11,534 nucleotides of DNA from contig JAGCJE010000035.1 of NCBI GenBank assembly GCA_017648225.1, forward strand, positions 1-11,534, written 5' to 3'. The notes beneath the pieces are model-generated. The model had not been told where the DNA came from. It saw only the letters and a list, made by a program, of their open reading frames with translations, and did no database searches. Shown here piece after piece: positions 1-6,588 of this stretch. Each line of letters opens with the position of its first letter. The stretch's first letter is position 1. This stretch comes from Kiritimatiellia bacterium. GTDB taxonomy: Bacteria > Verrucomicrobiota > Kiritimatiellia > RFP12 > UBA1067. The translations under genes and the position numbers were made by a program.

Positions 1-107
1 CCGGCATCCAGCTCGATCCCACCTTCGTCAAGGTCTGCTCCTGGTACGACAACGAGTGGGGCTATTCGAACAAGGTTCTCGAGATGGCTCGCGTCATCGC
101 CAAGTAA
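1..107 (+). CDS. gap: Glyceraldehyde-3-phosphate dehydrogenase, C-terminal end (partial)
   Basis: This is the last 34 codons of a gene that begins before the window; the frame starts at base 3 and ends at TAA 105-107. The translation contains DPTFVKVCSWYDNEWGYSNK followed by a short helix ending VIAK. The WYDNEWGYS block is the signature of the C-terminal catalytic domain of NAD(P)-dependent GAPDH, which oxidises glyceraldehyde-3-phosphate to 1,3-bisphosphoglycerate in glycolysis. The active-site Cys lies outside the window. A strong intrinsic terminator follows directly, so this gene is probably transcriptionally separate from the genes downstream. Confidence 0.95.
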   Translation, partial: GIQLDPTFVKVCSWYDNEWGYSNKVLEMARVIAK

Positions 108-124
108 TCACGAGAGCGATAAAG

Positions 125-163
125 AAAAAAATCCCTGCCGATCAGTCGGCGGGGATTTTTTTT
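125..163 (+). terminator. Intrinsic terminator after gap
   Basis: A 12-bp stem has its left arm at 130-141 (AATCCCTGCCGA) and its right arm at 146-157 (TCGGCGGGGATT), with one G-T wobble and a TCAG tetraloop. It is followed by a run of T to 163 and preceded by a run of A from 125, so it could work on either strand. It starts about 18 nt after the gap stop codon. Confidence 0.93.
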
Positions 164-207
164 AGGGACTAGCAAGCTTCGTATTGAATCACGCGGAAGC
201 CGAAATA

Positions 208-216
208 TGGTACAAT
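208..216 (+). promoter_or_regulatory. Extended -10 promoter (TGG-TACAAT) for the phosphatase/hydrogenase-like operon
   Basis: TGG at 208-210 precedes TACAAT at 211-216, matching the extended -10 consensus TGn-TATAAT. No TTGACA-like -35 is present at 16-18 bp spacing. The ATG at 224 comes after only 7 nt, so transcription would start at or next to the start codon. Similar elements sit at 5127, 6589 and 11454. Confidence 0.75.
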
Positions 217-223
217 ATCCGAT

Positions 224-868
224 ATGGGAAAATCAGCGGAGTTGATCAGAGAGGCGGGATGTGCGGATTTCGCAGCCGCACGCGTAAAACGCCTGTTTAA
301 AAGCGGTATGCTTTTAAGGGCGTTCGGCGCTCTTTTTTTTCTATGTGCGGCGCACGGGTGTGTTTTCTCGGACGGATCATCGGAAGTAGGTCCTCGGCCT
401 GAGAAATGGGCGAAGCCCGTTGAGTGCGCGGGAGTGCCGAATCTGCACAGGGTAAACGATTCGCTTTACCGCAGCGCCCAGCCTACCGCCGAAGGAATGA
501 CAAACCTTGTCTCTCTCGGAATAAAGACGGTTGTCAATCTTCGGGATTTTCATTCCGACGAGGACGAGATCGGTTCGCTTCCGCTGAAAATGAAACGGAT
601 AGAGATTTTCACAGCGAATATGAAAGATGAATACGTGGATGAGTTTTTATCTGTCGTCGCGGACACGAACGCGACGCCCGTTCTGGTGCACTGTCAGCAC
701 GGCGCCGACAGAACGGGAACGATGTGCGCCATGTATCGCATACTGTGCGAAGGCTGGAGTGCCGACGATGCGATAGCTGAGATGCAGAACGGAGGTTTCG
801 GATATCACTCCATCTGGTTGAATCTCCCGCGTTTCATTCGGAGGTCCGCGAAATCGCGCGGCAAATAA
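224..868 (+). CDS. Cys-based (dual-specificity/tyrosine type) phosphatase, probably exported
   Basis: A 214-residue protein with the phosphatase P-loop HCQHGADRTG at residues 156-165 (HCx5R class: nucleophile Cys157, phosphate-binding Arg163). A conserved upstream block, SLYRSAQPT at residues 81-89, is typical of atypical dual-specificity phosphatases resembling Siw14/PFA-DSP proteins. Substrate cannot be told from sequence: phosphotyrosine, inositol polyphosphates or other phosphoesters are possible. Residues 29-46 form a hydrophobic signal-like segment ending AHGC, a weak lipobox, suggesting a secreted or lipid-anchored enzyme. Two starts are possible. ATG 224 is favoured by the promoter 7 nt upstream but adds 28 charged residues before the hydrophobic stretch. 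ATG 308 would give a classic short lipoprotein signal peptide. Neither has a Shine-Dalgarno sequence. The gene ends 17 nt before the hydrogenase-like large subunit gene. Family call is firm; start and location are uncertain. Confidence 0.85.
   Translation: MGKSAELIREAGCADFAAARVKRLFKSGMLLRAFGALFFLCAAHGCVFSDGSSEVGPRPEKWAKPVECAGVPNLHRVNDSLYRSAQPTAEGMTNLVSLGIKTVVNLRDFHSDEDEIGSLPLKMKRIEIFTANMKDEYVDEFLSVVADTNATPVLVHCQHGADRTGTMCAMYRILCEGWSADDAIAEMQNGGFGYHSIWLNLPRFIRRSAKSRGK
297..340 (+). other. Tandem hairpins plus T-tract inside the 5' part of the phosphatase gene
   Basis: A perfect 8-bp inverted repeat (TTAAAAGC 297-304, GCTTTTAA 310-317, loop GGTAT) encloses the alternative ATG at 308. A second stem follows directly (AGGGCG 317-322, CGCTCT 328-333, one G-T wobble), running into eight T from 333 to 340. 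The arrangement resembles an intrinsic terminator or attenuator within the coding sequence. The T-run also encodes part of the hydrophobic signal-like segment, so coding constraint may explain it. Confidence 0.4.
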
Positions 869-885
869 GTGAGAGATGAAAACTT

Positions 886-2022
886 ATGACGGAATTATTT
901 TCTTTTAAAACGATCGAAGAGGCCGAGGCGAAACTCGACTCTCTCGGCGGATATAAGGATCCTGCCGAAGTCGTTCCATTGAAGGGCGCGGGCGCCCATG
1001 AGGTCGCGGTAGGTCCGGTTCATGCGGGCGTCATCGAGCCGGGGCATTTCCGCTTTCAGTGCATGGGGGAAGACGTCTACAATCTTCAGATATTCCTCGG
1101 CTATCAGCATCGCGGCGTCGAGGAGGCGATGGTCAATGCGGGCGGGAATATCGCGCGCCAGACGGCGCTTGCCGAGACCTGCGCCGGCGACACTTCCGCC
1201 GCGGCCGCGATCGCGTTCGCGGAGCTGATGGAACGGGCGTTCCCGTTGCGCTTTCAGGCGCCGGACAACGAGGCTTTGCGATTGAGGAACATCCTTCTCG
1301 AACTTGAGCGCATCGCGAATCATACGGGCGACCTGGGTGCGCTCGCGGGGGACGTCGCGTTTCTTCAGACAGCGTCTTTCTGTGGACGGATCAGAGGAGA
1401 ATATCTTAATATGACGGCTTTGCTCTGCGGCAACCGTTTCGGCCGCAACGCGATAGTGCCGGGCGGCGTGCGCACAGGTGACGCGGCGGATAAATACGGC
1501 GAAATCAAGACATGGATCGCTCGCGTGAAGCCGGAACTCGACCGGGCCCTTAAACTGATGTTCCATGAGCATTCCGTCTGCGACAGATTCGACGGGACGG
1601 GACGAGTCCCAAGGGACGTAGCCGAGTCGATCGGCCTCGTCGGGGTCGCCCGTCGCGCCTCGGTCGAGTTCAACGGCGACGTCATGGCGAGGGCTCTTGT
1701 GAGAAGAATCGAGATAAACGAGGCGCACACGAAAATCGCGAAGTTGATCGGAGGCGAAGCGCCCGCTTCTGAGACTCCCCGATTCGATGGCTTAAAGCCA
1801 GACGGGTTTACGGTCGTAGTTTCAACTTCCGCAGCGTGGCGCGGACCGCTGGTGCACGCGGCGCTATTTTCTCCGGATGCGAAGATGGTCCGTTACAAGA
1901 TAGTCGATCCGTCTGCTCATAACTGGCCCGGGCTCGCATGGGCGCTTCGCGGCGAGCAGATCTCGAACTTTCCGATATGCAATAAATCATTCAACCTCTC
2001 GTACTGCGGAACGGACAGATAA
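886..2022 (+). CDS. [NiFe]-hydrogenase/complex I 49-kDa-like large subunit lacking the Ni-Fe motifs
   Basis: A 378-residue protein of the HycE/HyfG/NuoD superfamily. Visible landmarks are GPVHAGVIEPGHFRF (residues 43-57), YQHRGVEE (73-80), LERIANHTGDLGALAGDV (140-157), PGGVRTG (192-198) and a C-terminal HNWP...NKSFNLSYCGTDR. The motif that in hydrogenases reads RxCGxC appears as AETCAGDT (96-103), and the DPCxxCxxR/H motif appears as NLSYCGTDR (370-378). At least three of the four Ni-Fe ligands are therefore absent or displaced. The protein ends at this Arg, as NuoD-type proteins do, with no cleavable C-terminal tail. It is best read as a subunit of an energy-converting hydrogenase-related (Ehr-like) or other redox complex, not an active hydrogenase. 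The NuoC-like N-terminal domain of HycE is missing. Its partner small subunit gene begins 11 nt downstream. No membrane-arm (NuoH/NuoL-like) or hyp maturation gene occurs in the window. The start follows a weak GAGAG at 871-875. Confidence 0.85.
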   Translation: MTELFSFKTIEEAEAKLDSLGGYKDPAEVVPLKGAGAHEVAVGPVHAGVIEPGHFRFQCMGEDVYNLQIFLGYQHRGVEEAMVNAGGNIARQTALAETCAGDTSAAAAIAFAELMERAFPLRFQAPDNEALRLRNILLELERIANHTGDLGALAGDVAFLQTASFCGRIRGEYLNMTALLCGNRFGRNAIVPGGVRTGDAADKYGEIKTWIARVKPELDRALKLMFHEHSVCDRFDGTGRVPRDVAESIGLVGVARRASVEFNGDVMARALVRRIEINEAHTKIAKLIGGEAPASETPRFDGLKPDGFTVVVSTSAAWRGPLVHAALFSPDAKMVRYKIVDPSAHNWPGLAWALRGEQISNFPICNKSFNLSYCGTDR

Positions 2023-2033
2023 AAGGTGGCACT

Positions 2034-2768
2034 ATGTTGAAAGCGTTTATAGCGAGAATAAAAGAAGGATGCAGGACTGGCGCGTTTCCTCCGGCTGAGC
2101 CGAATCTGCCGCCTGATTTCAGGGGGCGTCCCGAGATAGACGAGGCGACATCGGCCGAAGAAGTCGAGGAGATGAAGAGTGTGTGCCCCGTCGACGGCGC
2201 GCTCGGGTTTTCAGAGGGCAAGGCGTTTATCGATATGGGGCGCTGCATTTTCTGCGGCCGCTGCGCCGCGAAGTGCACCAAGGTCAGATTTACAAGGGAG
2301 TATCGTCTCGGCGTATTCAAACGCGATGATCTCGTTGTCCGCGCGGGGGAGGGCGGGTACGTTCCGCCCGTCCAGACTGACGCCGAGGCGCTGCGGCTCA
2401 AAGGCTCTTTGCAGCTGCGCGAGGTTTCGGCGGGCGGATGCGCCGCATGCGAGCTCGACGCGAACGTTCTTGGCACTCCGGCCTGGGATATGGCGCGCTT
2501 CGGCATAAGATTCGCGGCCTCTCCCCGCCATGCGGACACCGTTTATCTGACGGGGCCCGTTTCGAGGAATATGCGGTCTGCTCTCGACAAAACGTACGCC
2601 GCTATGCCCGAGCCGAAATTTTTGATCGCGGCCGGAGCGTGCGCGATTTCTGGAGGATTATATGAACGCGGAGAATATCCCGCCGAGCCCGCGCTTTATA
2701 TTCCCGGCTGTCCTCCCCATCCCGCGACGACGCTTGAGGCGCTTCTTCGTTTCGTCGGAGATATGTGA
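2034..2768 (+). CDS. Ferredoxin domain fused to NuoB/HycG-like small subunit
   Basis: A 244-residue iron-sulfur protein, partner of the large subunit encoded just upstream. The N-terminal part (about 45-90) is ferredoxin-like: CP at 51, then CxxCxxCxxxC at 71/74/77/81. The C-terminal part (about 125-244) is the complex I 20-kDa/hydrogenase small-subunit fold, with GGCAACELD (Cys136 and Cys139), GACAISGG (Cys203) and PGCPPHP (Cys226), a complete ligand set for the proximal [4Fe-4S] cluster. It also has the family block RFGIRFAASPRHADTVYLTG (155-174). It likely relays electrons between a soluble donor or acceptor and the large subunit. Related complexes often carry HycF- and HycG-like parts as separate proteins, so this is a fusion. 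The ribosome binding site AAAGGTGG (2022-2029) overlaps the upstream stop and lies 4 nt before the ATG. Confidence 0.87.
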   Translation: MLKAFIARIKEGCRTGAFPPAEPNLPPDFRGRPEIDEATSAEEVEEMKSVCPVDGALGFSEGKAFIDMGRCIFCGRCAAKCTKVRFTREYRLGVFKRDDLVVRAGEGGYVPPVQTDAEALRLKGSLQLREVSAGGCAACELDANVLGTPAWDMARFGIRFAASPRHADTVYLTGPVSRNMRSALDKTYAAMPEPKFLIAAGACAISGGLYERGEYPAEPALYIPGCPPHPATTLEALLRFVGDM

Positions 2769-3370
2769 TGCTTTCAGACGCTGAAAACGTGATTCTGGCG
2801 GCGGGGGCCTTTCCTAAAAAGGGCGGCGAGGCTCGGCGGATCCTCGATTCGGCGGAGCGCGTTGTCTGCTGCGACAGCGCGGCCGACGCGTTCAGGAGGA
2901 ATTGCGAGCGCGAACCTTTCGCGGTCGTCGGGGACTGCGATTCTGTCAGGGGTAGATTCAGAAACGTCGTCAGAGTCGAGGAGCAGAATACGAACGATCT
3001 CGCCAAGGCGGTGGGATTCTGCCGCGAGAAGGGCATCGGAAATCTCGTCATCCTCGGCGCGACGGGCAAACGGGACGATCACAGTCTCGGCAATATTTTC
3101 AGGGCGCTCGATTTCGCCATCGACGTGGTTACGGATTATGGGCGGTTTACCGCTCTTGAGGGGACCAGGACCTATCAGGTCAAGCCGGGCGCGGGAGTGT
3201 CGGTTTTCGCCGTTGATCCGGAAACGGAAATGACGTCGAAGGGCCTTGTGTGGCCGCTCGACGGGGTCAGGTTCGAAAACCTCTATTGCGCGACGCTCAA
3301 CAGGGCCGTGGGCGGCGAAGTGACCTTAAGTTCAACCAAACGTGTTTACATATATTTTCCTTTCAAATGA
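2768..3370 (+). CDS. thiN: Thiamine pyrophosphokinase
   Basis: A 200-residue enzyme that transfers pyrophosphate from ATP to thiamine, giving the cofactor TPP in the cytoplasm. Family motifs are in order: CCDSAAD (34-40, usually ADGGA-like), VGDCDS (54-59), QNTNDLAKA (73-81) and GATGKRDDHSLGN (97-109). The acidic and Asn/Thr residues of the last three form the Mg-ATP site. Length is normal (about 200-220). The chosen ATG overlaps the upstream TGA by one base (TGATG, 2766-2770) and sits 7 nt after GGAG at 2757-2760; the in-frame GTG at 2765 is too close to that site. The stop overlaps the next ATG. It forms part of a coupled cofactor and housekeeping run. Confidence 0.93.
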   Translation: MLSDAENVILAAGAFPKKGGEARRILDSAERVVCCDSAADAFRRNCEREPFAVVGDCDSVRGRFRNVVRVEEQNTNDLAKAVGFCREKGIGNLVILGATGKRDDHSLGNIFRALDFAIDVVTDYGRFTALEGTRTYQVKPGAGVSVFAVDPETEMTSKGLVWPLDGVRFENLYCATLNRAVGGEVTLSSTKRVYIYFPFK

Positions 3371-3891
3371 AAATCGTTCTTGCCAGCGCGAGCCCGCGGA
3401 GGGCCAAAATCCTTGAATCGTTAGGTGTTGATTTCATAGTCGTGAAAACGGACGCGAAGGAAGTCGCATACGATGACAACCCGTGCCGCACCGTTAGCGA
3501 AAACGCCCTTGCCAAAGGCGCCGCCGCAGGGTGCATAGACGTTCTTTCGGCGGATACGATCGTCTGGTATAACAACCGCATTTACGGCAAGCCGCGTTCC
3601 TTAGACGAGGCAAAAGAGTTTCTGCGTACGTTAAGCGGCGAGGTTCATTCGGTCTTTACGGGTGTCGCTTTCAACGGTGAGGTAAAAGTCGTGGAAAGCA
3701 AGGTCAGGTTCCGCGAGTTGACCGACGCGGAGATAGACGAGTATGTCGAGCGCGTCAGGCCGCTGGATCGGGCAGGCGCGTATGATATCGACGAGTCTGG
3801 CGATCTTATCGTCGAATCGTACAGCGGAAGCTACGAGAATATCATGGGGCTTCCGGTCGAGCCGCTCAAGGAGTGGGGTGTTGTCGAATGA
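3367..3891 (+). CDS. maf: Maf-family nucleoside triphosphate pyrophosphatase
   Basis: A 174-residue member of the Maf/YhdE/YceF family, which hydrolyses non-canonical or surplus nucleotides (dTTP, UTP or modified NTPs) to monophosphate plus pyrophosphate and is also linked to septum control. Diagnostic blocks are LASASPRR (5-12), SADTIV (61-66, with catalytic Asp63), YGKP (73-76), SGEVHSVFTG (90-99) and ESYSGSYENIMGLP (150-163). It is slightly short for the family (about 185-200). Substrate class (dTTP/UTP versus 7-methyl-GTP) was not resolved. The ATG overlaps the thiN stop as ATGA (3367-3370). No Shine-Dalgarno is visible, so translation probably depends on coupling. The longer in-frame extension back to 3250 lies inside thiN and is not conserved-looking. 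Confidence 0.93.
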   Translation: MKIVLASASPRRAKILESLGVDFIVVKTDAKEVAYDDNPCRTVSENALAKGAAAGCIDVLSADTIVWYNNRIYGKPRSLDEAKEFLRTLSGEVHSVFTGVAFNGEVKVVESKVRFRELTDAEIDEYVERVRPLDRAGAYDIDESGDLIVESYSGSYENIMGLPVEPLKEWGVVE

Positions 3892-4625
3892 ATCGAGGTG
3901 CGGTAGGATTTTTCGATTCGGGTCTAGGCGGGCTCTGCATTCTTGAAGCTTTTAAGAAGGAGTGTCCTTCGGAGTCGACCGTATATATCGCCGACAGCGC
4001 GAACTGTCCTTACGGCAACAGAAGCGCGGAGGAAATCATCGCGCTTTCCGACGCAAACGTAAAAAAGCTTCTTGAGGCAGAATGCAAAATGATCGTGGTC
4101 GCTTGCAATACTGCGAGTGCCGCAGCGCTTGAATTTTTGCGCTCGAAATATTCCGATCTGCCGTTCGTCGGAATCGAGCCCGCCATCAAGCCCGCCGCGA
4201 TGGAATCTAAAACTGGCGTTGTCGGCGTTCTTGCCACGGCGGGTACCTTCGGAGGGCGTCTCTACAATGAAACCAAGGCGAAGTTTGCGAAGAACGTAAC
4301 GGTGATCGCGACGGTCGCCGACGAGTTCGTCGATCTTGTCGAAAGAGGCGATACGTCGGGCGAAGAGGCCGAGCGGATCGTCCGCAGAAAGATCGAGCCC
4401 TTGATCGCGGCGTCCTGCGATAAGATTGTTCTCGGCTGTACGCATTTTCCGCATTTGAGGCCTTTAATTGAAAAGGTCGCAGACGGCCGCGCCGAAATCG
4501 TCGAGCCTTCGCGCGCGGTTGCGCTCAGAGCGAAAAGCGTTCTCGAGGACCGGGGCCTCGCAAACCCCGGCGGAGGAGAGGCGAAACATATTTTTATTTC
4601 AACCCGGAAGGAGGATTTGAGATGA
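3888..4625 (+). CDS. murI: Glutamate racemase
   Basis: A 245-residue cytoplasmic enzyme converting L-glutamate to D-glutamate for peptidoglycan. Motifs are FFDSGLGGL (8-16, Asp10), NCPYGNRS (39-46), VVACNTASA (70-78, catalytic Cys73), GVLATAGTF (113-121) and LGCTHFPHL (182-190, catalytic Cys184). Both catalytic cysteines are present. The C terminus ends soon after HIFISTRKEDLR and looks some residues shorter than usual, but no active-site element is lost. The start at ATG 3888 overlaps the maf stop as ATGA. AAGGAG at 3868-3873 lies 14 nt upstream, a long spacing. The overlap with pncC is again ATGA. Confidence 0.95.
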   Translation: MNRGAVGFFDSGLGGLCILEAFKKECPSESTVYIADSANCPYGNRSAEEIIALSDANVKKLLEAECKMIVVACNTASAAALEFLRSKYSDLPFVGIEPAIKPAAMESKTGVVGVLATAGTFGGRLYNETKAKFAKNVTVIATVADEFVDLVERGDTSGEEAERIVRRKIEPLIAASCDKIVLGCTHFPHLRPLIEKVADGRAEIVEPSRAVALRAKSVLEDRGLANPGGGEAKHIFISTRKEDLR

Positions 4626-5101
4626 CTCAACAGGCCGTTAATCTGGTTGAACTTCTTAAGGCGAACGGCAGGACGTGCGCGACGGCGGAGAGCTGCACGG
4701 GGGGGATGATCGGATCTCTCGTTACGGCCGTTCCCGGATCGAGCGAAGTGTATCTGGGCGGAGTCGTAAGTTACGCCAATTCCGTCAAGGAAGGAGTCCT
4801 GGGCGTTTCCGCCAGGACGTTGGAGACTTTCGGCGCTGTTTCCGAAAAGTGCGCGACGGAAATGGCCGAGGGCGCAAGGCTTTTGACGGGGGCGGATGTC
4901 GCCGTCAGCGTGACCGGCATCGCGGGTCCTGGCGGCGGGAGCGCCGAAAAGCCCGTCGGTCTCGTCTGGTTCGCCGTCGCGACCGAAAGCGGAACGCGCT
5001 CCGAAAAGGCGATTTTTGCGGGTTCGCGCGAGGATGTCCGTAGATCGGCCGCGATGCACGCCGTGGGCATGTTGACCGTAGCGGCGCTTGATATGGATTG
5101 A
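4622..5101 (+). CDS. pncC: Nicotinamide-nucleotide amidohydrolase (CinA C-terminal type)
   Basis: A 159-residue stand-alone CinA C-terminal domain (PncC). The family deamidates nicotinamide mononucleotide to nicotinate mononucleotide in NAD recycling. Signature blocks are ATAESCTGGMIGSLVT (20-35, including the nucleophilic Ser in AESCTGG), GGVVSYAN (46-53), VSVTGIAGPGGGSAEKPVG (95-113) and the Arg-rich DVRRSA (138-143). It has the full length for the PncC-only form, without the N-terminal CinA domain. It has the best ribosome binding site in the window, AAGGAGG at 4608-4614, 7 nt before the ATG, although it also overlaps murI by 4 nt. It is the last gene before the next promoter; no clear intrinsic terminator follows. 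Confidence 0.93.
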   Translation: MTQQAVNLVELLKANGRTCATAESCTGGMIGSLVTAVPGSSEVYLGGVVSYANSVKEGVLGVSARTLETFGAVSEKCATEMAEGARLLTGADVAVSVTGIAGPGGGSAEKPVGLVWFAVATESGTRSEKAIFAGSREDVRRSAAMHAVGMLTVAALDMD

Positions 5102-5126
5102 AGAATTCCTAAGATGCCGCAAAAGA

Positions 5127-5135
5127 TGGTATAAT
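5127..5135 (+). promoter_or_regulatory. Extended -10 promoter (TGG-TATAAT) for folE
   Basis: TGG at 5127-5129 joins a perfect TATAAT at 5130-5135. No recognisable -35 is present at the normal distance. The folE ATG at 5144 follows after 8 nt with no room for a Shine-Dalgarno, so the mRNA is predicted to be leaderless or nearly so. Confidence 0.8.
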
Positions 5136-5143
5136 ATTTGAAT

Positions 5144-5716
5144 ATGAAAAAACCGAAAGAGCCGAATCAGAAAAAAATAGCCGCGCTTGTGAAGAGCCTT
5201 CTTATCGAACTGGGAGAGGATCCCAACCGCGAAGGTCTTAAGAAAACTCCCGAGCGTGTCGCGAAGTCCCTCACGTTTTTGACGCGCGGTTACCGCCAGA
5301 ACGTTAAAACGGTAGTGAACGGAGCCTATTTCACCAGCGGCACAAATCATATGGTGATATTGAAGGACATCGAGCTTTATTCGATGTGTGAGCATCATAT
5401 GCTGCCGTTCTACGGCAGGTGCGCCATAGGTTACATTTCGAAGGGTAAGGTTCTTGGGGTTTCCAAGCTTGCGCGTATCGTCGATATGTTCGCAAGGCGC
5501 CTTCAGATTCAGGAGCGCATGACCGAGGAGATCGCCAATGCGGTGATGGCGGAGTCTGGAGCCGAGGGCGTCGGCGTCGTCATCAAGGCGAAGCACCTGT
5601 GCATGATGATGCGCGGAGTGGAGAAGCAGAACAGCGAAATGACCACATCCGCCGTGTTGGGCTCTTTCCGCAGCGACGAGAAGGTGCGCCAGGAATTTCT
5701 GTCTCTTATCGGCTAA
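5144..5716 (+). CDS. folE: GTP cyclohydrolase I (type IA)
   Basis: A 190-residue zinc enzyme that converts GTP to 7,8-dihydroneopterin triphosphate, the first step to folate and other pterins or queuosine-type precursors. Visible motifs are DPNREGLKKTPERVAKSL (26-43), SMCEHHMLPFYGR (80-92), GVSKLARIVDMFARRLQIQE (105-124) and HLCMMMRGVEKQNSEMTTSA (151-170). The zinc ligands Cys82, His85 and Cys153 are all present. Length is typical for bacterial FolE. The chosen start is ATG 5144, placed by the promoter 8 nt upstream; the in-frame TTG at 5138 would lie at or before the transcription start. It is followed after 17 nt by a pyridoxal kinase gene; no other folate gene is in the window. Confidence 0.96.
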   Translation: MKKPKEPNQKKIAALVKSLLIELGEDPNREGLKKTPERVAKSLTFLTRGYRQNVKTVVNGAYFTSGTNHMVILKDIELYSMCEHHMLPFYGRCAIGYISKGKVLGVSKLARIVDMFARRLQIQERMTEEIANAVMAESGAEGVGVVIKAKHLCMMMRGVEKQNSEMTTSAVLGSFRSDEKVRQEFLSLIG

Positions 5717-5733
5717 AGGAAAACACCAAAGAT

Positions 5734-6552
5734 ATGAAAAGACTTCTGACAATCCAGGATATCAGTTGTGTCGGACAGTGCTCGACCACCGTTGCGCTGC
5801 CGCTCATTTCGGCGTGCGGCGTCGAGTGCGCCATCCTGCCGCCGGCGATTCTTTCCAACCATACTGGCGGATTCAAGTCCTGGAGTTTCGCCGATCTGAC
5901 CGACGAACTCGGCAATGTCGAAAAGAAGTGGATTGAGCAGGGTATCAAGTTCGACGCTTTTTATACCGGTTACGTCTGCGAAAGCCATATCGATCCGATT
6001 CTCTCCATAGTCCGTTCCTGTTCGAACGAGGGGGCGTTGAGGTTCGTCGATCCGGCGATGGCCGACAACGGCAAGCTTTATACCGGCTTTGCGGATGATT
6101 TCCCCTCGAAGATGGCGAGATTGTGCGCTGGCGCGGATTATCTTCTGCCCAATCTCACCGAGGCGGCGTTCCTGACGGGGTCCGAAGTGAAGCTTTCAGG
6201 ATATACACGCAGTGAAATCGAGACGCTTATCGCGAAGCTTCATGCTCTCGGAGCGAAAAACGTGATTCTCACGGGCGTAAGCTTCGATCCCGGCGAACTC
6301 GGCAGCGCTGTAAGCGACGGAACGAAAATCGAATACGATTTCAATTCACGCCTGGAGCGTATGTCGCACGGCACCGGCGACGTTTTCGCGTCTGTCTTCG
6401 CGGGCGCCATCGTGCGCGGCAAAACGGCTCTTGAGGCGGCGTCGCTCGCGGCCGATATCGTCTGCGAGGCGATCCGCGTCACCGACGACGATCACTGGTA
6501 CGGGGTTTCGTTTGAAAAGGCGATTCCAGCTCTGGTTAAGGCCCTTTGCTGA
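5734..6552 (+). CDS. pdxY: Pyridoxal/pyridoxamine kinase
   Basis: A 272-residue ribokinase-like enzyme that phosphorylates B6 vitamers to feed PLP salvage. Family blocks are QDISCVGQCS (8-17), LPPAILSNHTGGF (35-47), DAFYTGYV (74-81), VDPAMADNGKLY (105-116), YLLPNLTEAAFL (136-147) and the catalytic anion-hole motif HGTGDVFAS (212-220) with Asp216 as the general base. The sequence resembles the pyridoxamine kinase-like form common in anaerobic gut bacteria. The chosen ATG matches the family N terminus; an upstream in-frame extension runs into folE and is not used. AGGA at 5717-5720 is 13 nt upstream, a poor spacing, so expression may depend on folE translation. The pdxK and pdxY types were not separated. 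Confidence 0.9.
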   Translation: MKRLLTIQDISCVGQCSTTVALPLISACGVECAILPPAILSNHTGGFKSWSFADLTDELGNVEKKWIEQGIKFDAFYTGYVCESHIDPILSIVRSCSNEGALRFVDPAMADNGKLYTGFADDFPSKMARLCAGADYLLPNLTEAAFLTGSEVKLSGYTRSEIETLIAKLHALGAKNVILTGVSFDPGELGSAVSDGTKIEYDFNSRLERMSHGTGDVFASVFAGAIVRGKTALEAASLAADIVCEAIRVTDDDHWYGVSFEKAIPALVKALC

Positions 6553-6588
6553 ATCTGACGGCTTTTTGCGCAGAGAAGTGCGGATTTG

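Noticed and set aside
895..1728. Antisense open frame of about 277 codons opposite the hydrogenase-like large subunit gene
   Set aside because: Same reasoning: the sense product is well supported, the antisense one is not.
886..2022. Active [NiFe] hydrogenase
   Set aside because: The Ni-Fe ligand motifs are not intact and no hyp maturation genes are near.
3250..3366. Longer start for maf inside thiN
   Set aside because: The Maf family begins at MKIVLASASPRR; the extra 39 residues are the thiN coding region read in another frame.
4550..4570. GC-rich hairpin (CCGGGG / CCCCGG, 9-nt loop) near the end of murI
   Set aside because: It has no T-tract, lies within coding sequence, and six-base GC stems are expected by chance at this base composition.
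5102..5143. Terminator between pncC and folE
   Set aside because: No stem followed by a T-run is visible; transcription may read through or stop by another mechanism.
5599..5733. Longer start for the pyridoxal kinase inside folE
   Set aside because: The family N terminus begins at MKRLLTIQDIS; the extension is folE sequence in another frame.
4262..5752. Long antisense open frame (about 496 codons) across murI, pncC, folE and the start of pdxY
   Set aside because: It lies wholly opposite four genes with clear family motifs, has His/Arg-rich low-information translation and no recognisable domain. It is a by-product of codon bias in the sense genes.
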